Below, piece after piece: positions 1-10,518 of a DNA stretch of 64,000 nucleotides. How positions within the stretch are numbered: position 1 is the stretch's first letter; each line of letters starts with the position of its first letter. This DNA comes from Spodoptera frugiperda (lineage: Eukaryota; Arthropoda; Insecta; Lepidoptera; Noctuidae): assembly GCF_023101765.2 (NCBI RefSeq), contig NC_064225.1, forward strand, positions 8,854,001 to 8,918,000, in the 5' to 3' direction. The translations under genes were made by a program, and so were the position numbers. The notes beneath the pieces were generated by a model. The model did no database searches. It had not been told where the DNA came from and saw only the letters and a list, made by a program, of their open reading frames with translations.

Positions 1-102
1 TTAGGTCGGATAGGGTGTTAAAACTATCAAAAGAGTGCAATAAAGCTTTCAAATATAAAAATTACACTTAAAAATGACACAATTGTAAATGTCCTATAAT
101 AT

Positions 103-255
103 CGCCTTTTTTGAGGAAGGAAAATCATGCATTGACTTCTTCCGCTTTGGGTTAGGCGAGAAGAAGTATCAGACTAAAAACCACCCCATTCCTACTTCTG
201 CTTTAAACTGGAGCCCCGGTAACCCGTTAAGTTGCCCGCGGCTTCGAATATCGGC
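103..255 (-). repeat. Family A interspersed repeat
   Basis: Recurring short repeat with the string CCACCCC near its middle and GGAGCCCCGGTAACC towards one end. The same unit occurs more than ten times in this window in both orientations. It overlaps no recognisable exon here. Confidence 0.7.
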
Positions 256-261
256 TGCACG

Positions 262-358
262 CACTAGTAACGCCTCTGGTTTCCGAGTGTCCATGGGCGG
301 TAGCGATTGCTTACCATCAGGTGATCCGTCTGCTCGTTTACTGGCTTATACCATAAAA
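262..358 (-). repeat. Family B interspersed repeat, partial
   Basis: Terminal part of a second recurrent repeat, recognised by CCATGGGCGG and by TTACCATCAGGTGATC followed by TATACCATAAAAAA. It lies just downstream of the last visible serine protease homolog exon on that gene's strand. Confidence 0.7.
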
Positions 359-379
359 AACATTGGTAACAATACTTAC

Positions 380-3091
380 ATCTATTTTGTTATAGAGAAA
401 ACAAATTTCCCTCGGCAGTATAGTCACCCTCTGAACATCTTTCTCTTCTTCTATAAAGTCTCTGGGTACATCTGAAAGTAAATCAATCATTAAATTAATA
501 ATCTGAGCTTGAAGAGAATTTAGGTCTTCGTAGTGACCAGTTGACGCTAATGAGGCATTGGGTCCAAGTACGCGATTGTTTTTTTTTTTTTGACGGGGGA
601 AAATCATCCAATGACTTCTCCCGCCTTGGGTGAGGGACTGTCAGACGAGCCGGAGCCCCGGTAACCTTTTACGTTGTCCGCAGCTCCGGATCGGGCGACG
701 GCCTGTGTGAGCAATCTAGATGCTAAGGCGATGCGGTGCGGCGCAGACGCGATCAGTTGGCTTGATATTTTTCGCACGAACTGGACGCGATGCCATCATG
801 TTTTGATTTATAACGAACGACGGAAAGAGAAACAAAACGAATCGATTCACATGCACGTAGGACGTAGACGTATCGCGTTGAATGCGCGTGTCACCGCACC
901 GCTTTGCGTTCGCTTCTAGATCGCTTACACAGGACGGCGTCAGAGTCAGTTGTGGACAGTTAACTATATATTTTAACTTAGGCAATACACTATTAATAAA
1001 TAGACCTTCCTCATCATATCAGCCACAAGACGTCCACTGCTGAACATAACCCTCCCCTAATGACGATAATACAAGAGAACACACATTGGCATTATTCTTA
1101 CAGGCACGTTAAACTACCCCATACCTCTACAGTTAATTTTCAACTTTACCTCTGAAGTATAAGGTGGAAAATCGGATAAAATAATTGTGAGAATGGGATA
1201 ACTTGATGTGCTAGCATATCTAATAAATTTTGGACTAAATAAATGTGTGATTGTGTTTATCTCACCAGTGGCAAAATCGATGTGGTACAGTCTCTGTTTG
1301 GTCAGTTTTCCATTCTTGTCCATGAGATAGTCCTTGAATGGCAGGCAAGCTGGTAGCATGTATTCTGAGAATAAATACAACATATTTTCTTTTAAACTTT
1401 GCCACACTACGATTTTGTCCTGTGTCGAGGGCGCGTTTACAAACATGCAAGACCCAAAATAATATTTTTTGGATCACACAAAGAGTTGCTCCGTGAGGGC
1501 CATTTATGCTGTAAGTCCTATATGTATATTAGATGGTGAGCCTATTACCATATACAGGGCACATTTCCAGACTCCGTGCTACTACTGAGAAATTTTCGAA
1601 AAATCAAAAAAAAGATTAGCCATACTTCGCCCAACACGGGAATCGAACCCGAGACCCCTTACCCGGCAGTGACACTTGCAACCACTCGACCAACGAGGTA
1701 GTCAGTCATATTGGTTTCTGCTTGAAATGGCCAAAAGCACCATCATTATTCAACTCAACCTTACTTGACTTAACAGGCGTGATCAGCTTGAGCAGCGCCA
1801 CGCTGTACTTGGCTCCGAAATGCTTGTACTCAGGATGTAGCAGTACATCGGCTATGGGCATCAGCAGTATCGCAGGCTCACACTCAGTACCGGCCGCTAT
1901 ATCGTCTATGGACACTTTACATTCCACCTCATCTCTCTCGTAGTCGCCGAAGATCACGTTGCCACTGGAAAGTCAGATTTATTATTTAGAGAATAATGCA
2001 GGATTTCGTTTATTTCTAAGAATGACATGGAAAATCTGCTGCTTCACAATTCCAATGAAAGGAAAAATTATAATTTTAAGAATATCAAACTCAACTCTTT
2101 CTTTCTAAATCTACAGCCTGTAAGGTCTCTTTCTCACACTTCTTTCTTTACCTACTTAACCTCAAAATCTAATTAGGCCTATAGCCATCTACAGCTGTAC
2201 GATCGCACATAACAAGCATGGCTCTGGCTCGGCTCCGGCACGGCATTGTTTCGAATTGTGGCTACCGCTAGCTGCCAGTGTGCTTACCACCAGCCGACTG
2301 CGAGCTACAAGCCCGCGATACGACGATGTTTCACTTGCGCCTGATGGACGGCTCACTGTCGGCGAGCAGTGAGCACATAACTTTTTATATTGATGTTATA
2401 AATTATATCTCTCGGAGTACAGTAACACCTGAGGAGTCACAGATAATTATAGACAATTTAAAATGATAATAAAATAAAGATACCAGGAATACAAACAGTG
2501 CATATCCGGCAGGTACCTGCGCTGCGTCGATGGCGGTGGACAGCACGAACTGCCGGCTGATGAGGATCACGCGCGGCACTCTGAAGAAATGAGGAGTGCC
2601 GTTCTTCACTGAGGGAAGGAATTATGATGGTTAATTCCCAACAAATATTACAAACGCGAGAGTAAAGTTTATTAATAACCACCCAGGATTTCACAGGATT
2701 TCCCCAAATTCCAATGGGAACGGGAAATTAAGATATTATCTTTTTGAGCGTACGAAAACAGAAATTAGTTTCTCCTGCATATTGATAGAGTTGCTCAGTG
2801 CGAAAGTCGATTCCGCTACACGTTGCACGGCAGCCGGTTGCCCGACCACCGCACCAACAGTGCAGTCAGGAGTCATATTATTGTAGCTCTATTTCGGGTC
2901 TTAAAGAGTGAAGGTCGCCGCTCACTTAGTACTGTACATAAGTGAGCTTTCATACAAAACCAATCTCTCACCATGTATATACTGCAGTGCACCAAGCCAA
3001 GTAAACTGGAGTTCCGACAGAGGCCCCTCATCAGGACTGAACCCTGGATCATCGTGACAGTCGAAGAACTGGCATTTTATAATCACCACGC
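380..3091 (-). CDS. Serine protease homolog (S1 fold, catalytically inactive), partial at both ends
   Basis: Five exons can be read on the minus strand: 3091-2972, 2608-2517, 1964-1765, 1364-1266 and 471-380. Each has AG and GT borders. Phases match at 2972/2608 (phase 1), 1765/1364 (phase 1) and 1266/471 (phase 1). The junction 2517/1964 does not match, so a small unseen exon or a frame break lies between. The encoded segments follow the trypsin-fold order: WLGALQYIH, then VILISRQFVLSTAIDAA, then NVIFGDYERD with HPEY and VALLKL, then LPACLPF, then VTILPREICFLY. The catalytic His (usual AAHC) reads AIDA and the catalytic Asp (usual NDIALL) reads YSVALL, so both are lost. The family includes CLIP-domain homologs that act as immune cofactors; that role is inference. 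The 5' end and the region of the catalytic Ser lie outside what can be read. Confidence 0.72.
577..690 (-). repeat. Family A interspersed repeat
   Basis: Poly-T tract followed by the family A signature (AATCATCCAATGACTTCTCC, then GCCGGAGCCCCGGTAACC). It lies in the intron between exons 1364-1266 and 471-380 of the serine protease homolog. Confidence 0.7.
694..941. mobile_element. Palindromic MITE-like element
   Basis: The outer about 40 bp are imperfect inverted repeats (left GCCTGTGTGAGCAATCTAGA, right ends CTAGATCGCTTACACAGGAC). It has no coding capacity. It lies in an intron of the serine protease homolog. Confidence 0.55.
1462..1703 (-). mobile_element. tRNA-derived SINE (family E)
   Basis: On the minus strand the right end begins with a tRNA-like head that has A-box-like GGTCGAGTGG and B-box-like GGTTCGATTCC. 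The body contains CACGGAGTCTGGAA. A second copy lies at 37345-37552. The tRNA-like head is a SINE promoter, not a functional tRNA, because no clean cloverleaf with an acceptor stem is closed. Confidence 0.65.
2790..2880 (-). repeat. tRNA-like SINE fragment (family F)
   Basis: Contains GCTACACGTTGC and GCAGCCGGTTGCCC, shared in part with 41180-41255. It looks like a second tRNA-derived SINE head, truncated. It sits in an intron of the serine protease homolog. Confidence 0.5.
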
Positions 3092-3195
3092 CTGGAACAA
3101 ATACTTAACATTACATTTTCACCATCCCTAGGGACCTTCCTTGGGACGTTCTTTGATACACCTGGACCTTTGAAACTTCGATTTTAAACCGGTCT

Positions 3196-3420
3196 CCCAA
3201 GTGCCTCAGACCCCACAGATGAGGTCCAGCAGGGCTGATGCCAACCCGGAGCTGCGGACTGCCTAGCAGGTTACGGGCTCCGGTTCGAAAAGCAAGTGTA
3301 GGAACGGAGTGGTTTTAAAGGCAGAAAGAGTCTGACACTCCCTCTCGCCTCGCCCATAGCAGGAGAATTCTCCTGCTATGGGCGAGGAGGAGGAGGAATC
3401 TCTCCTCAAAGAAAAAAAAA
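3196..3420 (+). repeat. Family A interspersed repeat, near full length
   Basis: Runs from AGATGAGGTCCAGCAGGGCT through GAGCTGCGGACT and TCTGACACTCCCTCTCGCC to an A-rich tail. It is one of the longest family A copies in the window and is useful as a reference for the others. Confidence 0.7.
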
Positions 3421-3527
3421 AAAAGCGCGGAGATTACGGCAAAGCCTCTTATGTAAAGAAGGCCCACAGTCCAGCAGAGTAGTTAAAAAGTTACAGGTTT
3501 ATCAAAAAACCGCTACTGCACACAACA

Positions 3528-3620
3528 CAAGCATTGTTTCACGTCAGTTTTCTGTGAAGCCGTGGTATCACTCCGGTCGAGCCGGCCCATTCGTGCCGAA
3601 GCATGGCTCTCCCACACTTA
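3528..3620 (+). repeat. Family B repeat, 3' part
   Basis: Matches the terminal half of family B: TTGTTTCACGTCAG, then GTGGTATCACTCCGGTCGAG, ending CTCTCCCACACTTA. The sequence from here to about 4000 shows no exon or further repeat that I recognise. Confidence 0.65.
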
Positions 3621-4002
3621 AACTACGTTAAGTACGGTTAAATAAAAATACTAACACGTTACAAACACCACAGATACGAGCACTTTATCCTTCCACATAT
3701 CTGTCTCCTAAACAGCAGAACACAGTATGTACCTTCTACAAAGACACTGGTACACACCAGAACACGGTATACAGTTTACTTTGATAAAGGAATGCATGTT
3801 TGTTACTAAGTTTTGATGCAAATCGAGAGATATGTGATAGTGTTTGTGTTTTTAGTGTTATGTTGGTAAATCGACACCGAGTTTAATGATGCGCAGTGAC
3901 TAGTGAACTGACTGCTGGGTTATGTGTTGCAGAATTGATTCCTGCGTCTATGTGATGTATTAGTCGTTGAAGATGTATCCACGACAGATATATTTAATTT
4001 GT

Positions 4003-4220
4003 TTTTTTTTATAGTATAAGCCGGTAAACGTGCAGACGGATCGCCTGATGGTAAGCAAACGCCACCGCCCATGGACACCTGAAACAACAGAGGCGTTACA
4101 AGTGCGTTGCCGGCCTTTTGGGAGTTAGGAATTCGAGTGTTGTTGGAGAATTGGGGATTGGGAAGATGGTGAAGGGGGGCAATTGGGACTCCGGTAACCT
4201 CACTCACACAACGAAACACA
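4003..4220 (+). repeat. Family B repeat, 5' part
   Basis: Begins with poly-T and ATAGTATAAGCCGG. It carries GATCGCCTGATGGTAAGC and GCCCATGGACACC and ends at CACTCACACAACG. Together with 3528-3620 it shows both halves of the family. Confidence 0.65.
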
Positions 4221-4748
4221 AAGCAAGGATATCTAAAACCACATCAAACCATAAAACTTTAAAGCAAACTATAAGTAAGTAATCTTTAACACCCTCATTT
4301 TCGCACTTCTCAGATGGCGCCACGATAGCATAAAGACGCGCTAATCTAATCACAACCTTCCTTATACAAAGAATTCTTCATATATTTAGCATTAAAACTT
4401 ATATTTATGTTGCAGACGACCACTACATAAAGCCATATAATATACTTACCCTGGATTACAGGAGATGTGACGGTATGCCATAATATATGTCATTATGCGT
4501 GTGCCCACGTACGCGTGTGTGCGTAATGACTGTATTCATATGCGGCGCGGGCCAATCGGCGCCGGCGCAAACATCTGCTGTCGCTATAGGATGTAGGGTT
4601 TGTTTTGGAGGAGGCTTTTAAAATGGGGAAAAATATAATTTCCAAAGAAATGGCGAAGAAAAAAGACAATATAAATACTGTAAGATGGACAGGAGTGAGA
4701 TAAAAGATTAAAATTAATACCGTAGTAGTTAGTAGTAAATATAAATTA

Positions 4749-4903
4749 TACTTGTTGTTGCATTGTCCTCTATGATTAGGAAAACAGTTGTAGTCTCGGC
4801 TTTAGTCCGTGGCGTCACACATAATTTTAAAGATTAAAAGCTTAAATTTCTGAACGCAGCCATGCACATTGGCAACACTGCGTCTGCAACACTAATTTCA
4901 TTC
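4749..4903 (+). repeat. Left inverted terminal repeat of the DIRS-like element
   Basis: About 150 bp that reappear in reverse complement at 9692-9840, including CTTGTTGTTGCATTGTCC near the outside and CACTGCGTCTGCAACACTAA near the inside. Confidence 0.85.
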
Positions 4904-5386
4904 GGATTTTATGTCACGTAACGGCGTCACGTTTTCCCACCTTTTTACCAATTTTTAGTTAAAATAAGTGTTTCTAAAACTGTAATATGGGAAAGATAAA
5001 GTCGGAGTCAAGATCTAAACTGCTGAAGAAATTGAAGAAACTTGAAAAGCTTATAGTAGGAACTTTTGAGCTCCGATTCGAGCGATGATGGTACGAAAAT
5101 GGCCGGCCTTTCATATTTTGCAAGTTTGCAACAAAGTTTATAGCTTCGCTATGCAGCAAAACATTTAACGCTACACCGTTTAAAGAACGTGTGTTTTTAC
5201 TTTTGTGCCTGGGCATCTTGCGCTTTGCATGTGTATGTAAAGGACGCGGCGACATTTTGCTATTTCATGCGCGATAGGTACTTATGTACAAGGAATCGCA
5301 CGAGCATTTACAAGGCCGGCTATTTTCTAGCAAGAACTGGTCTGACCTGTGGGACGTCCTGCAGGGGCGTACGTGGTCTACAATGG

Positions 5387-5507
5387 CTAAGTTATCAAAT
5401 AATCAACCTCTGGGGTGTTCTGTGGGAGCACACGCGGTTGAGTCTTGCTAAGCTATCAAATAATCAACCTCTGGGGTGTTCTGTGGGAGCACACGCGGTT
5501 GAGTCTT
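5387..5507 (+). repeat. Tandem 61-bp duplication
   Basis: Two nearly identical 61-bp units side by side, each containing CAACCTCTGGGGTGTTCTG and ending GAGTCTT. They lie in the gag-proximal part of the DIRS-like element and probably arose after or during its decay. Confidence 0.8.
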
Positions 5508-5565
5508 ATATAACCTTCAAGGGAAGTTCTGCGGGAACTTACATGGTTATATTGTGATGTAGCGA

Positions 5566-5643
5566 AAGCCACATGCTGTACCATAAGCCACGTGCTGTAC
5601 CATAAACCACATGCTGTACCATAAGTCACATGCTGTACCATAA
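5566..5643 (+). repeat. Four-copy 19-bp tandem repeat
   Basis: Four successive units of the form AAGCCACATGCTGTACCAT with single-base variation. No coding role is visible. Confidence 0.8.
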
Positions 5644-6190
5644 GCACAGCTTGCATTGTGTTTTACTTCCAGAAACTGGAAAGACCATTAACATTATCAC
5701 ACTACATGGAGGAAGACATTGAAAATGTCCCTCCGGATAATGAATGCATAGAATTGAGTAATGCTCAACAAAACGATACATGTACAACAAGATGTAAATG
5801 TGGAAAATATAGAATCTTTATGAGAATTACCTGAAGCCTTACCACATGAAGAGATGTTGGATCCTCAGGTAATAGACATAATATAAGGTGTGAAGTCACA
5901 GCTGGTGAGAGTAGGAGGAGAGTTACACAAACAAATAGCACAAAGGTGATTGGGGGAATGGCATACTGATGAAAACTCACCGTTCTCCAACATGAAATTA
6001 ATGGTGCCTCTTTTGTTAAACCCGGAGGTAAGCACTACAATCAATGATTAATTATCCCAGAAGTGTGACCAAATGATAGGTACAAACAAAACAGAAACAA
6101 ACCTCAACAGCCTTGGCATGTCTGGGTTCATGTCTTCAAATGTGCATAAGAGATAATGAAGGACATAGATGGATATCATTAAAATACTGA

Positions 6191-6600
6191 ATGATGCTCC
6201 AACCCTACTCTGTGACTATAAATTTAGATAGAAAGGGACGTAAGTCCCTCCTGTTATCAGTTATAAATAAAAATGTGAAAGATTTTCTATTGCAATCTGG
6301 AACAGAAATCTATCTATTTGGTGAAGATCTAGGAGAAGAGATCAGAGCAGCAAGATCAGTCAAAAGATCTGGTCAAGAACTGAGGTGGCTGAAACAAAAA
6401 GGTTCACTACAAAGCGAAGTACATGGGTGCCTCAGACAGGTACTCCTAAAATAAATAATAATAAAGCTTTAAACTGGCGGGGTCCTCCTCAGGCAGATGC
6501 TAAAAAGAGGGGGGGCCGTCACCCAGAACACCAGCAGCAGTCAGGACCAGGGAGAGCAAGAGGAGTCAACCTCAACGCAAATGAACCAACAGGTGAGTAG
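6191..6600 (+). pseudogene. DIRS-like gag remnant
   Basis: Two overlapping open segments in different frames. The first has a basic, coiled stretch (EDLGEEIRAARSVKRSGQEL). The second has ALNWRGPPQ followed by basic, Gln-rich sequence. DIRS gag proteins end in a comparable Lys/Arg-rich tail with an N-W motif, and the location just before the reverse transcriptase supports this. The frame changes between the two segments, so this is a broken copy. Confidence 0.55.
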
Positions 6601-7283
6601 ACTTAACTACCACTTAAATAATTGGAAACTTATAACTCAGGATCCAATTATTCTCAGTTGGGTTGCGGGATACTCAACCCCTTTGTGTGATAAACCACAC
6701 CAGAGTTTAACTCAAGATCCAATTATTCTCGGTTGGGTTGCAGGATATTCAATCCTTTTGCATAGTAAACCATACCAGAGTTGTACTCAAAATGATAGGT
6801 TTTCTGAACTAGAATCTTTACAGATCACCGCAGAAATTAACCAGTTAAGTACTTGCTATGAAAGCAATACAAACTTGCAAACCTGTAAAAAGATTCATTG
6901 TGTTCACCTATTTTCCTTGTTAAAAAGAGCAATGGAACTTTTCGTTTTCTTCTAAGTTTAAAGAATTTAAATAATTTTGTTGAAACTGAGTATTTCAAAT
7001 TGGAAAATACCGAACAGTGTGCAAGTTTTTACAAAAAGATGATGTTCTTGTCATCTTAGATCTGAAATATACTTGTTATATGACAAGTATCAACAAGGAT
7101 AGTGAGAAATATTTAAGATTTATTTTTCAAGGAAAACATTATCAGTTAAATGCTTATGTTTTATTTTTGTGCCTTTGTACGGCTCCATCAACATTTACAA
7201 AAATCATGAAACCAATGATGGTTTTCTTAAGAGAAAGAGGTTGTATATCAGTTATCTATTTAGATAACTTTTTTGTTTTTTAA
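6586..7283 (+). pseudogene. DIRS-like reverse transcriptase remnant
   Basis: The upstream open segment contains the pre-RT motif WKLITQDPIILSWVAGY. The downstream segment (7017-7283) contains VILDLK, a block resembling the fingers and palm, TFTKIMKPMM, and YLDN where an active enzyme has YxDD. The second catalytic Asp is therefore read as Asn. Stops separate the two segments. A 75-bp direct duplication at 6634-6783 repeats the pre-RT motif, which is not expected in a functional enzyme. It belongs to the pol frame of the DIRS-like element. Confidence 0.7.
6634..6783 (+). repeat. 75-bp direct duplication inside the RT remnant
   Basis: Two diverged 75-bp units, each with CCAATTATTCTC and GGTTGGGTTGC-type sequence, so the encoded DPIIL-WVAGYS motif occurs twice in succession. 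Confidence 0.75.
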
Positions 7284-7763
7284 GTATATGAAACAACTAT
7301 GTTATTATGTTACATAAACAAAATTGTTATAACAACAGTATATACAAAACATACAAGCAACTGTGAATTTACTAAAAACATTAGGATTTATAGTTAGCCG
7401 AGCAAAAAGAATAGTTAAGTGTGATGTTACAACTGTAACTTTAATTGTTACTATTCAATACTATAGATATGACTCTTAACATTACTGAAGAGGAAAGAAA
7501 TATATTCTTTTATTGTTTTTTCCAAGCTAATAAAAGAATTACTGTATAAAATTATGATCAAAGTTAGAATTTAGGCTAATTAAAGAGTCTAGGGCTCACA
7601 TAAATTCACTGGAATGAATAGCTGCCTTTTTTGTTTTAAAAATGTTTGCTTATAAATGAAGAAATAGTGATAATATTACTGCAGTAACCTATATGTATAA
7701 ATAGATTAGGAGGAATTTAATATAATTTTTTACATAGGATTTCTAAGAATATTTGGCAATGGT

Positions 7764-7964
7764 GTGAATTTTAAAAGACTATTGTTTTATGCTACTTACA
7801 TAAACACAAAGGATAATGTGATAGCAGATTTTGAGTCTAGAAGGAAAATAGATATTACAGAATGGGAACTGAGTAATATAAACAATCCAAAGGTTATTGA
7901 TGAATTTGGTAAATCTTCAATTGATTTATTTGCATCACATACTAATGCAAGGTGTTGCAGTTGA
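7764..7964 (+). pseudogene. DIRS-like RNase H / connection segment remnant
   Basis: Encodes NTKDNVIADFESR followed by TEWELS and IDLFASHTNARC. The first motif matches the end of a retroelement RNase H domain (usual form NxxADxxSR). The IDLFAS block is typical of the DIRS group, downstream of RNase H. The segment ends at a stop, and the following several hundred bases are AT-rich decayed sequence. Confidence 0.65.
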
Positions 7965-8544
7965 TGCTTTTCACCATTCCTTGGACTAAATACAGCTTAT
8001 TTTATTTACTTATTTATTTATTTTTTCTCCTCCATTCTCTATGGTTCTTAAAACCCTAGAAAAAATAATTACAAACAAAGCAACAGGTATAGTAGTTGTG
8101 CCCCATTGGGTCACTCAGTGGTTATTGTTAATGTTAATAGATTATTGTTAAAGGAACCTGTTATATTTCAACCTTCTAAGTCCTTATCTTGCATAATTCC
8201 AGATTGTTACACCCCTTTTATAAGAAAGTGGTATTGATGGTAGAAGCATTATCAGGAAAACATAGAGTTAGGAATTTGTGATGAAGCAGTTCTTGTCTTG
8301 ATGAATTCAATATCTAAAGATACTTTGAATCATGCAAATCATGCATGCTTGTGCATTAGTATCATGGGCTAAGTATTTAAATTCATAAATATAAACATTA
8401 CTAAGCCTACCCTTACTGAAGTTATTCAGTACCGTACTTTGTGATTCAATGAAAGAGTTACAGTTAGTAACATATGATAGTTTGAATTCCGTAAGATTAG
8501 CTCTATCATTAGTTATAGGACCACATTTGGATACCGATCATTAG

Positions 8545-9295
8545 ATCAAAAGATTGTTCAAGGGATTTTTTAAATTAAGACCCCCAAACCCAAATATTTA
8601 TTTATTTATTTATCAAAAGGTACATACAGTTTTACACATTATCAAAAAATCGCCAAACTGTAAGACAGTTTGTTGGCGATAATATAATAATACTTGGGAT
8701 ATGTCTTTGTACTTGATTATATTGAAAAGAATTATACTCTAGAGAAAGAATTATCTGCAGATTGTTACCAAGAAAACCTTATTAACGTTGGCCACGGGTT
8801 AAAGGGCTCAAACAGTAGCCCTGATCAATATTATTAATATAATGATTAAACAAGATTGTATTAATCAATTCATCAATCTATTTGTATAAGATAGATTGAT
8901 CAAGACTTTAGGACCAAACAGGGTCAACTTTTTATAACTGCTCCTTTTCTTTAATGCTAGGAAAGGAGTATGTCCAGCCACTGCGGTGGTCAACAATTTA
9001 GAAGTTACAAAGGGTTTACGTGATTGTAAAAGTACTAGCTTATTTGTATCTACAAAGAAGCCATATAAAGCTGTGTGCTTCAGTACAATCAGCCGTTCGG
9101 TCAAAAGAGCCATGGAAGAGAGTGGAATTGACACTAGTGTATTTTCAACACACAGTACCCGACATGCAACAATATTAACATTTTTCAGCAAGTGGGGAAG
9201 TATTGATGAAATACGACGAACGGCTGCTTGGATTGGAGAGTCTTCAATTTTTTGCAAGGTTTTTTCATAACAGACCAATAATTTATTAATAAAAG
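8545..9295 (+). pseudogene. DIRS-like tyrosine recombinase remnant
   Basis: Scattered frames carry recognisable recombinase blocks: KLRPPNP near 8575, TLLTLATG near 8780, then an open stretch 8986-9270 with SRSVKRAMEESGID, HSTRHA and DEIRRTAAWIGESSIF. HSTRHA holds conserved His and Arg of the catalytic set. A one-base shift after SSIF moves the sequence around the expected catalytic Tyr out of frame. An insertion-like AT-rich stretch at about 8600-8690 splits the N-terminal part. A functional enzyme would cut and join circular cDNA into the genome; this copy cannot. Confidence 0.72.
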
Positions 9296-9481
9296 TTTTC
9301 TTAGAACCTTTTCTTCAACAATGTGAATGATATTTGGAATTATTTTGAATTACGCAGCTAATAGATATATAACTGTTCAGTTATATATTTAATTAAGAAG
9401 TGTATATTTTTTTAAAAATAACTCTGTTGATTGTTATTTTTAAACAAATGTTTATTGTTTTTACAACTGGTCTTTGAACAT

Positions 9482-9609
9482 CTACAACTGTTTTCCTAAT
9501 CATAGAGGACAATGCAACAACAAGTATAATTAAATAGTCAAACGAACTTACCTGTAAGTGAAGTTCGACTGTAATTATTCTTGTTGTTGCATTGTCCGAA
9601 GATGATTAG
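9482..9609. repeat. Internal complementary region of the DIRS-like element
   Basis: The first about 48 bp are the reverse complement of the extreme left end (4744-4792). The remaining about 85 bp are the reverse complement of the extreme right end (about 9815-9897). The two complements abut near 9525-9530. Confidence 0.82.
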
Positions 9610-9691
9610 TCCCACCCTACCCAGATCCTTCATGTTATATAAATATAAACATGAACCCTATGTTGTAAAACCAATAAATGGCTATGAACTT

Positions 9692-9840
9692 AATGAAATT
9701 AGTGTTGCAGACGCAGTGTTGCCAATGTGCATGGCTGCGTTCAGAAATTTAAGCTTTTAATCTTTAAAATTATGTGTGACGCCACGGACTAAAGCCGAGA
9801 CTACAACTGTTTTCCTAATCATCTTCGGACAATGCAACAA
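9692..9840 (-). repeat. Right inverted terminal repeat of the DIRS-like element
   Basis: Reverse complement of 4749-4903 over nearly its whole length. About 57 bp outside it, up to 9897, are unique to the right end and are mirrored in the internal complementary region. Confidence 0.85.
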
Positions 9841-10103
9841 CAAGAATAATTACAGTCGAACTTCACTTACAGGTAAGTTCGTTTGACTATTTAATTATTG
9901 ATTACGAGTAGGTATATTTTTTTCATACTAAAAATCTACGTGTGCGTTTGTTATGAAAGAGCTATCTCTTTCACTGTCTCTGTCGCTTCGTCAATGAAAA
10001 CAATTGCTATCAATCGTTTTCATTGAAGAAGCGACGCATCGTGCGTATTTGGGAACCACTTTATGCAGAGTAGAGTCAATGTTTATTTAACTTATTTATG
10101 TTC

Positions 10104-10381
10104 TATAGCGCGCAATAGTAAGACTAACGAGTCCGCGCACACCCCATCCCTAACCCGACGCTCGGCACGAGTCCGCGCCCGCGCCGCCACCGCCCCTAAC
10201 CGCCAGTGACGCGAGTACAGTACGATTGAGCGCACGTACGCTCCTGCCGCGCGCCGAGTAGGTTTTTTTTCTAAGTATTAGTATTGTTCTTAATCTGTAC
10301 AAGTTGTGTAATTATTTACTATAATAATTAAACGGTCGTTATAATAAATATTTATTGAGTTATTCACTCCCTCGACCTATA
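10104..10381 (+). repeat. 5' LTR of gypsy element 1
   Basis: Starts TATAGCGCGCAATAG and ends CTCGACCTATA. It matches 15750-16026 with a one-base length difference in a T run and one clear substitution (TTATTC versus TCATTC). The unusual TATA...TATA termini replace the common TG...CA. Confidence 0.9.
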
Positions 10382-10383
10382 AC

Positions 10384-10401
10384 TGGCAGCCCAACGTGAA
10401 G
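10384..10401 (+). promoter_or_regulatory. Candidate primer-binding site
   Basis: TGGCAGCCCAACGTG starts two bases after the LTR. The leading TGG is what complementarity to a tRNA CCA end would give. The specific tRNA was not identified. Confidence 0.6.
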
Positions 10402-10518
10402 CAGAACGTGTACGAACTTGTAAGAACTTGTAAGAAACCGTTTGACTCAAGAAAATTCGCGTGTGCCGTGTACTCGTGTGTTCTCAAGTAATAGTCAATC
10501 GCGCGTAGGTAGTGTTTA

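Larger units (their letters stand above)
4744..9897 (+). mobile_element. DIRS-like tyrosine recombinase retrotransposon, decayed
   Basis: The element is bounded by inverted terminal repeats (about 4749-4903 and 9692-9840). It has an internal complementary region at about 9482-9609, which pairs with the extreme left end and then the extreme right end. That arrangement is the hallmark of DIRS elements and is thought to template a circular intermediate. Between the ends are, in order, a gag-like remnant, a reverse transcriptase remnant, an RNase H-like segment ending in a DIRS-style IDLFAS motif, and a tyrosine recombinase remnant containing HSTRHA. Reading frames are broken throughout, so the copy is inactive. 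The total of about 5.15 kb fits the class. Assignment to DIRS is confident; the subfamily is not resolved. Confidence 0.85.

Noticed and set aside
1625..1700. Possible tRNA gene on the minus strand
   Set aside because: The A and B boxes are present, but the acceptor stem does not close and the same sequence heads a SINE at 37345-37552.
2278..2466. Plus-strand frame MCLPPADCELQ
   Set aside because: It lies in an intron of the minus-strand protease homolog and has no motif.
4974..5557. Frames of 93 and 122 codons inside the DIRS-like element
   Set aside because: They cross the tandem duplication or lie antisense and show no gag motif.
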